DNA of 27,359 nucleotides from Galactobacillus timonensis (GCF_900240265.1 NZ_LT964739.1:915858-943216), one strand, 5' to 3'; shown: positions 16,546 to 24,474, numbered from the stretch's first letter. The notes: a model not told the origin generated them from the sequence alone. Made by a program: numbers and translations.

Positions 16546-17787
16546 ATGATCATTCAGGAAGAGGCGATGCAGATCATTGAGACTGCACTGCATGATGCTA
16601 AGCCCGACGAAGCGGTGAAACGCGCCCTGGCAGATCTGCCGGAAGTTTCCGGAAAGATTGTGCTCGTTTCCTTCGGTAAAGCCGCCTGGTCCATGTCAGC
16701 GGCCGCAGAACATGTACTTGGCGATAAGATCAGCGAAGGCATCTGCATCACAAAATACGGACACGTTCAGGGGAAAATACCCCATGTCACATGTTATGAA
16801 GCAGGACATCCCGTACCGGATGAAAACAGCTTTTCCGCAACCCGGAAAGCAGAGGCACTTGTCCATAATCTGAGTTCCGATGACCTGGTACTATTACTTG
16901 TTTCCGGCGGCGGCAGCGCCCTCTTTGAAGATCCGCTGATTGCGCCACAGGAGCTGCAGGACATAACGAAGCAGCTGCTTGCCTGCGGCGCCGATATCAC
17001 AGAGATCAACATCATCCGCAAACGTCTGTCCGATGTGAAGGGTGGAAAGTTCGCTGAAAAGTGCAGACCCGCCAGAGTATTTTCAATTGTGCTGTCTGAT
17101 ATCATTGGCGACCCGCTGGACTCCATTGCTTCAGGACCTGCCTATCCCGATTCCCACACCTGCCAGGAAGCACTGGCGATAGCGGACAAGTATGCATTGA
17201 AGCTGTCGGACCGCGCACGCAGCCTGTTGAGTGTTGAAACTCCCAAGCAGCTCGATCACGTCGAAACCCGGATCACAGGCAGCGTTCGCCAGCTGTGCAG
17301 AAGCGCCGAAAACGAATGTCTCCGGCTCGGCTATCAGCCCGTGTTTCTGACTTCATCTCTGAATTGTGAAGCGAAAGAAGCCGGCAGCTTCCTCGCCTCC
17401 ATCGCCCGCGACCATCAGAATATTGAAACTTCAATGGCTTGGATCCTGGGCGGCGAAACGATCGTCTACCTCCATGGCTCTGGCCTTGGCGGGCGCAACC
17501 AGGAACTTGTATTATCGGCAGCCGCAGGAATCGGCGACTGTCACGACACCTGTATCTTTTCCATTGGCAGCGACGGAACCGACGGACCGACCGATGCGGC
17601 CGGCGGCATCGTCGATGAACACACCTGCGATAACCTGAAATCCCAGGGGATTTCTATATCTTCCGTCCTCGCCGACAACGACAGCTACCATGCCCTCAAG
17701 CGTGCCGGTGCGCTTGTCGTCACCGGTCCTACCGGGACGAATGTCAATGATCTGACCGTACTTCTGATTAAGAGGAAAGCGAAATGA
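16546..17787 (+). CDS. Glycerate 2-kinase (MOFRL family)
   Basis: A 413-residue enzyme of the GckA/TtuD type, expected to phosphorylate D-glycerate with ATP to 2-phosphoglycerate in the cytoplasm. Diagnostic segments are VSFGKAAWSMSAAAE (about 44), the glycine-rich LLVSGGGSALFEDP (about 117), ADITEINIIRKRLSDVKGGK (about 147-166), LSDIIGDPLDSIASGPAYPD (about 184) and the C-terminal MOFRL domain with GLGGRNQELVLSAA and GSDGTDGPTDAAGGIVD. The start is ATG 16546, 29 codons inside the longest frame, because CAGGAG ends 8 bases before it. It overlaps the next gene by ATGA. Glycerate kinase suits a pathway producing glycerate from sugar acids, matching the neighbouring UxaA/GntP operon. Confidence 0.93.
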   Translation: MIIQEEAMQIIETALHDAKPDEAVKRALADLPEVSGKIVLVSFGKAAWSMSAAAEHVLGDKISEGICITKYGHVQGKIPHVTCYEAGHPVPDENSFSATRKAEALVHNLSSDDLVLLLVSGGGSALFEDPLIAPQELQDITKQLLACGADITEINIIRKRLSDVKGGKFAEKCRPARVFSIVLSDIIGDPLDSIASGPAYPDSHTCQEALAIADKYALKLSDRARSLLSVETPKQLDHVETRITGSVRQLCRSAENECLRLGYQPVFLTSSLNCEAKEAGSFLASIARDHQNIETSMAWILGGETIVYLHGSGLGGRNQELVLSAAAGIGDCHDTCIFSIGSDGTDGPTDAAGGIVDEHTCDNLKSQGISISSVLADNDSYHALKRAGALVVTGPTGTNVNDLTVLLIKRKAK

Positions 17788-18323
17788 TCGGCACCGTCGG
17801 GAATTATCGTATCTTCCGTGTCAGCCGGGGTACGCGCCTCGCCGATGATCTCAGGAAGGATCTTGGCACGAGTGGAGAATTATGTGCAGCTGCACTTGCC
17901 AATCGTCAGCCCGTCTATGCCGTCTATCGAAAAAGCCGGCTCATGGCATGTTATATATTTCAAAAAGAGAATCATCAGCTGGTGTGCAGAGACGAATGGG
18001 AAGTGGAACGGCTGCCGGCAACGATCATAAACGAAACAGATCTCTGCATCTGCAGAGATCTGATCAGTATACTTGCATGGAAAAACGGGTGGACCGCCCA
18101 GTTTCATGGCCATCTGGTAAAGGCTGATCATGGTGCCCTGCTCCTGCAGATCCTGGAAGGAATCGGGTTCGGAGCCATCATGGGCCTTGTCGTCTGGCTG
18201 GCGCGCCGGCACCTGGTGGTTTCCATTTTGATTGGATGTGCCTGGGCAGCAGCCAGTTCAATTCTGTTTATCAATCATGAAATTGAAAAGCAGAAGAGCC
18301 GGTATCAGTTTATGAATCTATGA
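17784..18323 (+). CDS. Unrecognised small membrane protein co-transcribed with glycerate kinase
   Basis: A 179-residue protein I do not recognise. Its ATG overlaps the kinase stop (ATGA), so the two are translationally coupled. The first 120 residues look soluble, with a cysteine-containing middle (CYIFQ, CRDEWE, LCICRDL). Two hydrophobic segments follow at about residues 127-145 (GIGFGAIMGLVVWLA) and 147-168 (LVVSILIGCAWAAASS), ending in a charged tail. This suggests a membrane-tethered cytosolic domain with a hairpin anchor. Its stop is 6 bp from that of the convergent GntR gene. Function unknown; the coupling hints at a role tied to glycerate or sugar-acid use. Confidence 0.75.
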   Translation: MIGTVGNYRIFRVSRGTRLADDLRKDLGTSGELCAAALANRQPVYAVYRKSRLMACYIFQKENHQLVCRDEWEVERLPATIINETDLCICRDLISILAWKNGWTAQFHGHLVKADHGALLLQILEGIGFGAIMGLVVWLARRHLVVSILIGCAWAAASSILFINHEIEKQKSRYQFMNL

Positions 18324-18329
18324 AGCGAA

Positions 18330-18989
18330 CTATTGTTCGATCGGATGCGTACGGAGATAATCAATGACCTGGTCTCTGGCCAGAGAAAGATGCCTGGAAT
18401 TCACGTTGCAGGCTTCTTTTTTTCGGCCGTTCAGAAGGTATTCAAGAATCTGGGAGTGCTCCTGTTCCGATTCATCAAACCTGTTTTTGCTTGTGAGGGA
18501 AATGATACGGAACTGATGGTTCTGATTCTCCGCCTTCTCATAAAGAGAAGTCATCAGATCATTGGAATTCATGGCCACAATCTGATGATGAAACTGCGCA
18601 TCAAGACGGATATATGCTTCAAGATCATCCGATGTGTGCAGCTGATGGAACCGGCTGATTTCATCTTCCAGCTCCTCTTTGTGCTGCTGAATGACTTCGG
18701 GACTGGTATGCATCATCGCATAATTCTCGATTGCTTCGCGGACCTCGAAGATGTTTTCAATGTCCTTCGGCGTATAGGTTCTTACAAAGATACCTTTATT
18801 TGGGATGACGGTAGCGATCCCGTCTGCTACCAGCATGCGCAGCGCCTCCCGTACAGGGGATCGGCTGATGCCTAGTTCGGCCGCTATTGTTTTTTCCTGA
18901 AGCCAGCTTCCGGGACCATAGCGGCCCGAGAAAATGTCTTCCTTAATGATTTCATAAGCCTGCTGGCTGATCGTTGTGATCTGCTTCAT
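18330..18989 (-). CDS. GntR-family regulator, FadR subfamily (FCD domain)
   Basis: A 219-residue repressor or activator. The N-terminal winged helix (about 5-70) reads QQAYEIIKEDIFSGRYGPGSWL, AAELGISRSPVREALRML and the wing NKGIFVRTY. The all-helical FCD effector domain (about 80-215) has the metal or ligand residues typical of the family in LDAQFHHQIV, EQEHSQIL and SRHLSLARDQV. Such regulators usually sense sugar acids or other organic acids. I prefer ATG 18987-18989 over the longer start at 19034, because the latter lies inside a terminator-like stem, although AGGGGG precedes it. It is the last gene of the larA-UxaA-GntP strand and the likely regulator of both operons. Confidence 0.9.
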   Translation of the reverse strand: MKQITTISQQAYEIIKEDIFSGRYGPGSWLQEKTIAAELGISRSPVREALRMLVADGIATVIPNKGIFVRTYTPKDIENIFEVREAIENYAMMHTSPEVIQQHKEELEDEISRFHQLHTSDDLEAYIRLDAQFHHQIVAMNSNDLMTSLYEKAENQNHQFRIISLTSKNRFDESEQEHSQILEYLLNGRKKEACNVNSRHLSLARDQVIDYLRTHPIEQ

Positions 18990-19022
18990 AAATTTACCAT
19001 CGCTATGATACAACAAAGGAAA

Positions 19023-19064
19023 TGAAAACTGCATGGACGCCCCCTGAGAAAAGCATCCATGCAG
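19023..19064 (-). terminator. Terminator-like hairpin between GntP and GntR genes
   Basis: CTGCATGGA/TCCATGCAG (19029-19037 with 19056-19064), a 9-bp stem extended by three more positions with one mismatch. On the minus strand it is followed by TTTTCATTT. It would reduce read-through from the catabolic genes into the regulator gene, and it buries the upstream alternative ATG. Confidence 0.7.
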
Positions 19065-19076
19065 CCGAAAGAGAGC

Positions 19077-20537
19077 CTAGTGAATAAACAGACTCAGGAT
19101 AATCAGAAGAACGGAACCAAACAGCGGAACCAGAATCGTACTGATTGTCCATGTCTTCAGCGATGTGTTAATGTCCAGTCCTGAGAAATTAGTTACGACA
19201 TGGAAATAGGAATCGTTCAGGAACGACGGGCACATCGTTGTCAGACACAGTGCCATGCCGGCAAGATACGGATTAATGCTCAGCGTAGACAGCATCGGCG
19301 CAATAATCGCGGACCCCGTAATCATTGCAGTGGTACCGGAACCCTGCGGGAAACGCATAATTGTTCCAATCAGCAGCGGAACCAGAATCGGTAGAACGCC
19401 GGCATTGACAATGCCCTGTGCCATGATCTGGGCAGCACCCGTTGCCTTAACAACAGCACCAAGCGCACCACCGGCAGCGGTAATGAATACGATCGGACCA
19501 GCATCTTTGAGAGCATCGCCCATCATGGCCTGGATTTCCTTATCCGTCTTTCCTTCGGTCAGGCAGAAGGCGCCAAGGCACACAGAGATAAACAATGCAA
19601 TGATCGGATGACCAAGGAACGTTACGATCTGACCAAACATTGTAGCTTTCACAGCCGTTTGCGAAACAATCGTATTGGCAAGAATGAGGAATACCGGCAG
19701 CAGCAGAATCAGGAACGAGATTCCTGCACCCGGAAGCTTCTCCGTCGTGAGCAGCTCTTCAAAGTCGCTGTTTTCCAGCTCTTTGCCGCTGTCCAGTTTC
19801 TTCGAGATCTTCTGGAGAACCGCATACTGCGCAGGTGTATATTTGCTCGGATCAATCTCTTCCGGAACCACGAACTTACCTTCATACTTCTTCCCGTAAT
19901 AACGGAACAGATAGACGGAGAAGATAAACAGCGGAACCGAGAACGCCAGACCATACAGAATGAACATACCAAGATCAATATTGATTCCCTCATTCTGGAA
20001 TGTCGATACGACAGCGAGAGGACCCGGGGTCGGAGGAACCATAAAGTGCGTAATATAGAGGCCCATTCCCAGGATGCCGCCCAGCTGAACCATCGACTTC
20101 TTGGTCAGGCGGGAGAATTCCTTAGCCAGAGACGACAGAATGACGAAGCCGCTGTCACAGAAGACCGGGATCGAAACAACAAATCCCGTAAGTCCAAGGA
20201 CAACGTCAGCGCGCTTGACACCGACAACCTTGAGGATGCTCAGGGCCATGCGCTTGGCGGCGCCGCTCTTTTCAAGGAAGATGCCCATGATGCAGCCAAG
20301 GCCGATGACGATGCCGATGCTGGTCATTGTTCCGCCAAAGCCTGCTGTAACGGTGGATACGGCGACGGCAAGAAGGCCCTTACCTTCATTGCCAGTTCCG
20401 ACTAAGAGTGCGTTTCCGGAGAGGATGGCAATCAGAATTGCCGAAATGATCATTGCCGGGAACGGGTGAAGTCTTGTCTTGATGATCAGGAACATCATTA
20501 CGATGATGCCGATAATCATCGCTAATACTGGATTCAT
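19077..20537 (-). CDS. GntP-family sugar-acid:H+ symporter
   Basis: A 486-residue inner-membrane permease of the gluconate transporter family. It is hydrophobic throughout with about 12-14 helices. Family landmarks are LHPFPAMIISAILIAILSG (about 27-45), GFGGTMTSIGIVIGLGCIMGIFLEKSGAAKRMA (about 67-99), CDSGFVILSSLAKE (about 127), VPPTPGPLAVVSTF (about 165) and the late RFPQGSGTTAMITGSAII. GntP members import gluconate and related aldonates or hydroxyacids; the substrate here is not fixed by sequence. AGGAGG precedes the start. Gap to the upstream UxaA gene is 27 bp, so it is part of the same transcript. Confidence 0.93.
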   Translation of the reverse strand: MNPVLAMIIGIIVMMFLIIKTRLHPFPAMIISAILIAILSGNALLVGTGNEGKGLLAVAVSTVTAGFGGTMTSIGIVIGLGCIMGIFLEKSGAAKRMALSILKVVGVKRADVVLGLTGFVVSIPVFCDSGFVILSSLAKEFSRLTKKSMVQLGGILGMGLYITHFMVPPTPGPLAVVSTFQNEGINIDLGMFILYGLAFSVPLFIFSVYLFRYYGKKYEGKFVVPEEIDPSKYTPAQYAVLQKISKKLDSGKELENSDFEELLTTEKLPGAGISFLILLLPVFLILANTIVSQTAVKATMFGQIVTFLGHPIIALFISVCLGAFCLTEGKTDKEIQAMMGDALKDAGPIVFITAAGGALGAVVKATGAAQIMAQGIVNAGVLPILVPLLIGTIMRFPQGSGTTAMITGSAIIAPMLSTLSINPYLAGMALCLTTMCPSFLNDSYFHVVTNFSGLDINTSLKTWTISTILVPLFGSVLLIILSLFIH

Positions 20538-20564
20538 ATTGAATTCTATCCTCCTGTTTTTTGA

Positions 20565-21728
20565 TCAGATGACCGGACCAAGACAGTGAATATCAATGGC
20601 GGAAAAATACTGGATTGCTTCGTTCTTTGTCATTTCACCGTTTAATACGCGGATGAGCTTGGCAATTGCTTCTTCTCCCACCTGTTCAATGGTCTTTTCG
20701 CCGGTGATGATCAGTCCCGCATTCAGATCCATATCGTTCTGCATGCGTTCGTAAGTATTTGGATTTCCGCAGATCTTGATGACGGGCATGCTCGGGAAGC
20801 CCTGAGGGGCGCCTCTGCCGGTAGAGAAGCACATGAACTGTGCTCCGGTCGCTGCCATTCCGGTCAGGATCTCAGGCTCCCGCCCCGGTGTATCTTTGAT
20901 CCACAGCCCTTTCTGAGTTGTGACATGCTCCGGATATTCCAATACGCCCTGAATTGGTCGTGTCCCGCTCTTCACAATGGCGCCAAGGCTCTTTTCCTCG
21001 ATCGAAGACAGGCCGCCGGCAATATTGCCAGGCGTCGGCTGACCTCTGCGCATATCGCATCCCACGCTCTTGGCGCGGGTTTCCATGTTGTTGACGATTT
21101 CATAAATCTTATCGGCGACTTCTTTATTGACGGCACGACGCGCAAGCAGATGTTCGCCGCCCAGGAATTCGGTCGTCTCACCGAAAATGACAGTTGCGCC
21201 TAAATCGACCAGATGGTCCGCAACATAGCCGATGACGCAGTTGCTTGCCATGCCGCTGGTGGTGTCGGAGGCTCCGCACTTGATGGCCATGACGATTTCG
21301 CTCATGTCTGCTTCCGTACGCTGGAGGCCGGAAATTTCAATGACGAGTTTTCTTGCCAGATCGGTACCAGCCTGGATCGCTTTTGATACGCCGCCAAGTT
21401 CCTGAATATGAATGATTTCCACCGGCTTGCCGGTTGCTTTGAGCTCCTTATACATACGCTCATGGTCCGTTCCTTCGCAGCCAAGAGAAACAATCAGGAC
21501 GGCGCCAACATTGGGGCTCTTGCCAAGGGAGATCAGCGTCTCTGTCACCCGGTCCAGATCCGGCGGCAGCTGGCAGCATCCCTGATGATGCAGATAGACG
21601 ACAGTTCCCTGTACTTCATGGGCAATGGCATTTGCCACATCATTTGCACATGTGACCGAAGGGATGATGGCCACATAGTTTCTGGAACCTACGGACCCGT
21701 CCGGTCTGCGATAGCCATACCATTTCAT
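20565..21728 (-). CDS. UxaA-family hydro-lyase, large subunit (altronate/galactarate dehydratase type)
   Basis: A 387-residue protein matching the C-terminal catalytic part of altronate/galactarate dehydratases, an iron-dependent lyase family. It starts with YGYRRPDGSVGSRNYVAIIPSV, followed by LHHQGCCQLP, SLGCEG, KCGASDTTSGMASNCVIGY (about 151-169), FGETTEFLGGEHLL and TGMAATGAQFMCFSTGRGAPQGF. The conserved cysteines could bind the metal centre. The SAF domain is supplied by the separate preceding gene, overlapping by ATGA, so the two are subunits made in step. The same split occurs in sulfolactate sulfo-lyase SuyAB, which stays an alternative. The expected reaction is dehydration of an aldonate or aldarate to a 2-keto-3-deoxy acid. 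Confidence 0.9.
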   Translation of the reverse strand: MKWYGYRRPDGSVGSRNYVAIIPSVTCANDVANAIAHEVQGTVVYLHHQGCCQLPPDLDRVTETLISLGKSPNVGAVLIVSLGCEGTDHERMYKELKATGKPVEIIHIQELGGVSKAIQAGTDLARKLVIEISGLQRTEADMSEIVMAIKCGASDTTSGMASNCVIGYVADHLVDLGATVIFGETTEFLGGEHLLARRAVNKEVADKIYEIVNNMETRAKSVGCDMRRGQPTPGNIAGGLSSIEEKSLGAIVKSGTRPIQGVLEYPEHVTTQKGLWIKDTPGREPEILTGMAATGAQFMCFSTGRGAPQGFPSMPVIKICGNPNTYERMQNDMDLNAGLIITGEKTIEQVGEEAIAKLIRVLNGEMTKNEAIQYFSAIDIHCLGPVI

Positions 21729-22048
21729 TCGTGTCTGCCTCCTTTTTCCCAGTCGCCGCGTCCGCGCATACTTTCAAGATTGTGGACGTGGACATATTCG
21801 CCTTTTGCGATTTCGGCACTTGCCATTCCGATTTCTTCGCCATACTTAATGATCAGTTCCCCTTTATGAATCGGTTTTATGGCAATCTTATGACCATAGG
21901 GAACGTCGCCGATCACTTTGATCTCTTCCATGTTTCCTTTCGGGTCACGGACCTCGACAAGGGTTCCATCAATGATGCCGTTGGCGAAGATCGTTGCGAC
22001 ATTGTCTTTGTCATTGACCTTGAGGGCAATTTTCTTTTCTTCTGCCAT
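21725..22048 (-). CDS. UxaA-family small subunit (SAF domain)
   Basis: A 107-residue SAF-domain protein corresponding to the N-terminal part of altronate/galactarate dehydratases. Visible features are ALKVNDKDNVATIF at the start, VIGDVPYGHKIAIKPIHKGELIIKYGEEIG (about 46-75, the family's signature with VPxGHK), and IAKGEYVHVHNLES near the end. The His residues HVHN are conserved in the family. It forms the lid or partner of the large subunit. It starts 2 bp after the larA homolog stop and its ribosome site (GGAGG) lies inside that gene's last codons. Confidence 0.9.
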   Translation of the reverse strand: MAEEKKIALKVNDKDNVATIFANGIIDGTLVEVRDPKGNMEEIKVIGDVPYGHKIAIKPIHKGELIIKYGEEIGMASAEIAKGEYVHVHNLESMRGRGDWEKGGRHE

Positions 22049-22050
22049 AG

Positions 22051-23334
22051 TTACTTTTCCTCCGGGGCAACGGCCAGTACGCTGACGCCATCCGGAATGA
22101 CGACGACGCTGGCATCGGCTCCCTTCATCTCCAGCGCGATCTGCAGCGCATCATCCACCGACTTTGCCGGAATCATGTTGCAGGCTCTGACGGTTTCATC
22201 ATCCAGCTGGGAGACGAGAATCATTCTGTGCTTATGGAGTATGCGTGCATAAATCTGCGGGCACCACTGCTCCGGTATCGTTTCCTTGGAAGGAATCTTC
22301 GACAGGTAGGCATCAATTTCTTCCGGCGTACCCATGCGGATCAGTTTCGCAAAATGCGTTCCCCCCATACCGTCGACGCAGCTGCAGCACATGATGATGA
22401 CGCCGTCTTCGCCGGCGCATGCCTCGGCGGTTGCGACGGCTTTCGGGCTCTGGTACAGATTCTGATCCAGCGGATAGCCGCCGTTGGACGTTATGACAAT
22501 GTCGCCGGTGATGCTTTCGCACTGGCTCCATTGCCGGATGAAGGCGACGCCTTCGGCATGGGCCTTCTCCAGATCACCTGCCCATGCGGCAATGACTTTC
22601 TTTTCCGCATTGAGGGCAACGTTAAGAATGTACTGGACATTAACCATACGGGCTGCTTTAACCATGTCTTCGTGAATCGGATTATGTTCCAGGACACCGG
22701 TCTTGGCATAGGGGCTGGCAATGGCTTTATAAGAATGGTTTTCATTGACGGTTTCTGCGGAGCATACGCCTGGGAGAATGCTCTTTCTTCCACCCGAGAA
22801 GCCGGCAAAGAAATGGGGCTCAATGAAGCCTTCCGTAATGAGAAGGTCCGCTTCGGCAGCCACTTTATTGACATGAAACTCTGCTCCAGAAGGAAGGGTG
22901 CCCATCATGACGAATTGATCCGGTTCAAACGCTTTGTTTACAACGATCTTTTCATGGTCGACGATTTCGTCGCCAAACATTCTGCGCTGTTCTTCTTCCG
23001 TTGTGGGACGATGCAGGCCAGTCGCAATGAGAATGGTAATTTCGGCATCGGGGTTACCTTTTCGTATCGCAGCGAGTTCTAACGGAAGCGTGATCTTGCT
23101 GGGTACGGCCCGGGTATGGTCGCTGGTTACGATGACGACGTTCTTCTTGCCTTTGGCCAGCTCTTCGAGCTTCGGGGTTCCGATCGGGTTGTCCATCGCT
23201 TCCTTTACGATTTCGGCTTCGGACTTCTCGGTTTTAAATTCATGCATCTTGGCGCGAATCACGGCTTTCAGATTCTTCTCGTCAATATGCAGCTCCTGGT
23301 GGGAGGTGTAATACGGGATTTCAATGGTCTTCAT
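22051..23334 (-). CDS. larA: LarA-family nickel-pincer 2-hydroxyacid racemase/epimerase
   Basis: A 427-residue homolog of lactate racemase LarA. Every residue known from Lactiplantibacillus LarA falls at the same number: Asp72 and Arg75 (SDHTRAVP), His108 (GLHRP), His174 (EPHFF), Lys184 (GGRKS, covalent cofactor lysine), His200 (ENHSY, nickel ligand), Gln295 and Lys298 (YQSPK). The enzyme should therefore use the nickel-pincer nucleotide cofactor for hydride-transfer inversion at C2 of a hydroxyacid. No larB, larC or larE lies in the window, so the cofactor must be made elsewhere. Substrate is likely not lactate: it heads an operon with UxaA subunits and GntP, which suits an aldonate 2-epimerase. 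AGGAGG precedes the ATG by 5-6 bases. Confidence 0.92.
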   Translation of the reverse strand: MKTIEIPYYTSHQELHIDEKNLKAVIRAKMHEFKTEKSEAEIVKEAMDNPIGTPKLEELAKGKKNVVIVTSDHTRAVPSKITLPLELAAIRKGNPDAEITILIATGLHRPTTEEEQRRMFGDEIVDHEKIVVNKAFEPDQFVMMGTLPSGAEFHVNKVAAEADLLITEGFIEPHFFAGFSGGRKSILPGVCSAETVNENHSYKAIASPYAKTGVLEHNPIHEDMVKAARMVNVQYILNVALNAEKKVIAAWAGDLEKAHAEGVAFIRQWSQCESITGDIVITSNGGYPLDQNLYQSPKAVATAEACAGEDGVIIMCCSCVDGMGGTHFAKLIRMGTPEEIDAYLSKIPSKETIPEQWCPQIYARILHKHRMILVSQLDDETVRACNMIPAKSVDDALQIALEMKGADASVVVIPDGVSVLAVAPEEK

Positions 23335-23351
23335 GATTCCTCCTGATTATG

Positions 23352-23369
23352 TATGGTGTATACATCCTA
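23352..23369 (-). promoter_or_regulatory. TGTATACA operator-like site before larA
   Basis: The palindrome TGTATACA (23357-23364) sits in GGTGTATACATCC, about 25 bp upstream of the larA start. It closely matches GTGTGTACATC before the glycerate kinase gene. A position this close to the start fits repression. I infer GntR binding. Confidence 0.5.
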
Positions 23370-23404
23370 CAGACAGTCAAGCATTCGGAAGAACCCGGTT
23401 CAAG

Positions 23405-23420
23405 ATGTAAGGGGTTACAT
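23405..23420. promoter_or_regulatory. Perfect dyad ATGTAA-GGGG-TTACAT
   Basis: A perfect 6-bp inverted repeat with a 4-base spacer, 70-85 bp upstream of larA. Its symmetry suggests a second operator. On the minus strand TTGACA lies about 20 bp further upstream and could be a -35 box. Confidence 0.5.
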
Positions 23421-23464
23421 GAATGGCAAATATGCAAACATGGTGTCAATGTTATTGCATGAAA

Positions 23465-23499
23465 AAAACCATGTCTCTGATTTGCAGAGCCATGGTTTT
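23465..23499 (-). terminator. Bidirectional terminator after the TetR gene
   Basis: AAAACCATG/CATGGTTTT with an inner CTCTG/CAGAG stem (a T-C mismatch between them) and an ATTTG loop. Runs of A and T on both sides allow use on either strand. It separates the TetR gene from the larA operon. Confidence 0.85.
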
Positions 23500-23525
23500 T
23501 ACTGCGGTATTGCGATATACCTTTC

Positions 23526-24056
23526 TCATTTCGGAGGAAGACTCTTGTACCCGCTGACGATAAAGGTGTCGATGTTCTTCTTGTTCGCGTCCCATTCTTC
23601 GTCGCTGCGGCTGATGGTGTGACGGATTGCATGCATACAGCCGTTGAGCTGGAAGTACAGAAGACCGATCAGCTCATCATCACTCGACGATACTCTCCGG
23701 TGCATGACGTCGAGATATTCTTTCCGGTTCATGGAAACAAATTTACGGATGACGGTATGAATGATGGTGTCGTCCGTAAACAGGTTGCGCAGCTGTGGAT
23801 GGGTGCGGACAAACACGCAGAGAGGGACACCTTCCGCTTTCCCGTAACCGAGCAGCTCTGTCTGAACACCGTCTACGTTCAGAAAGAGTGTCCGGAGCGC
23901 TTCATCCAGGACCTCTGCCGTGTTGCTGAAGTGCTTGTAGAAGCTGGTGCGGCTGATGCCCGCTTCCTGACACAGCATGGTTACGGTGATCTCTGAAAAA
24001 CGGTATTTGCGGATCAACTGCAGGAATGCGTTCTGTATTTTCTGCTCTGCGTTCAT
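23526..24056 (-). CDS. TetR/AcrR-family regulator
   Basis: A 176-residue regulator. The N-terminal HTH (about 5-50) is typical: KIQNAFLQLIRKYRFSEITVTMLCQEAGISRTSFYKHFSN. The C-terminal ligand domain has no family I can name. It is divergent from the nickel-handling remnant operon, whose promoter carries a GTTGACA dyad. The sequence TATAAT lies only about 8 bases before the ATG on its own strand, so the transcript could be nearly leaderless, or the true start may be downstream. No good ribosome site is seen. Confidence 0.88.
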   Translation of the reverse strand: MNAEQKIQNAFLQLIRKYRFSEITVTMLCQEAGISRTSFYKHFSNTAEVLDEALRTLFLNVDGVQTELLGYGKAEGVPLCVFVRTHPQLRNLFTDDTIIHTVIRKFVSMNRKEYLDVMHRRVSSSDDELIGLLYFQLNGCMHAIRHTISRSDEEWDANKKNIDTFIVSGYKSLPPK

Positions 24057-24163
24057 TATCTACATTATAAGCTATAAACCATTGTTCTTTTGATTCAGAT
24101 ACTACCGGCGCTGGAATATGCAGGAAAATTACGGGATATTTGTGAATTAATTGTCAGAAAGTT

Positions 24164-24194
24164 GTTGACAAGCATGGATTATGTCAACTTTAAC
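24164..24194 (+). promoter_or_regulatory. Promoter with overlapping operator dyad
   Basis: TTGACA (24165-24170) and TTTAAC (24189-24194) are spaced by 18 bp. A perfect dyad GTTGACA-N11-TGTCAAC (24164-24188) overlaps the -35 box and spacer, an arrangement expected of a repressor site. The divergent TetR protein is the obvious candidate. The transcript would serve the small-protein/CooT genes. Confidence 0.6.
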
Positions 24195-24244
24195 TGTGTT
24201 AGCAGTTTCGCAACACCGTGTCGAATGAATGAAAGGGGAAATTC

Positions 24245-24472
24245 ATGGACGACGAAACGTGATTTTGCGCGGGAAAATGCGAGAAACTGCATCATCTGCT
24301 CGATTACATGCTTCAGCTCAACAGACATCACAATGAAGAATTAAACGAACTGGCTGACTCTTTGAAAGAAGCGTATCCGGATCTTTCGTCGTTGATTCAT
24401 GAGGCGTGCATGCAGTTTGAGGCGGGATGCGGTCTTCTGGACCAGGCGCTCAGCAGGCTGGACGGTGAATAG
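24245..24472 (+). pseudogene. Small His/Glu-rich protein gene with an in-frame TGA
   Basis: ATG 24245 has an excellent ribosome site (AAAGGGG, 6 bases away) and reads MDDET, then TGA at 24260-24262, then FCAGKCEKLHHLLDYMLQL and NRHHNEELNELADSL, ending in QALSRLDGE and TAG two bases before the cooT start. The part after TGA is a coherent helical, His- and Glu-rich protein of about 69 residues. It resembles small proteins I recall beside CooT/CooC-type genes. The TGA may be a nonsense mutation, favoured because the third gene of the operon is also broken. Selenocysteine (U-F-C-A-G-K-C) is an alternative. No strong SECIS-like hairpin is visible; only CGAG/CTCG pairs with a 15-base loop downstream. 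Confidence 0.6.
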
Positions 24473-24474
24473 CC

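Noticed and set aside
19608..20405. Plus-strand frame of 265 codons opposite the GntP gene
   Set aside because: Low-complexity Arg/Asp/Asn-rich translation, antisense to a clear permease, without a start signal.
22228..23082. Plus-strand frame of 284 codons opposite larA
   Set aside because: Antisense to a gene with every catalytic residue conserved; no recognisable domain.
24090..24344. 84-codon plus-strand frame over the CooT operon promoter
   Set aside because: It spans the promoter and ribosome site of the frame at 24245 and has no homology-like features. The coherent helical protein is in the other frame.
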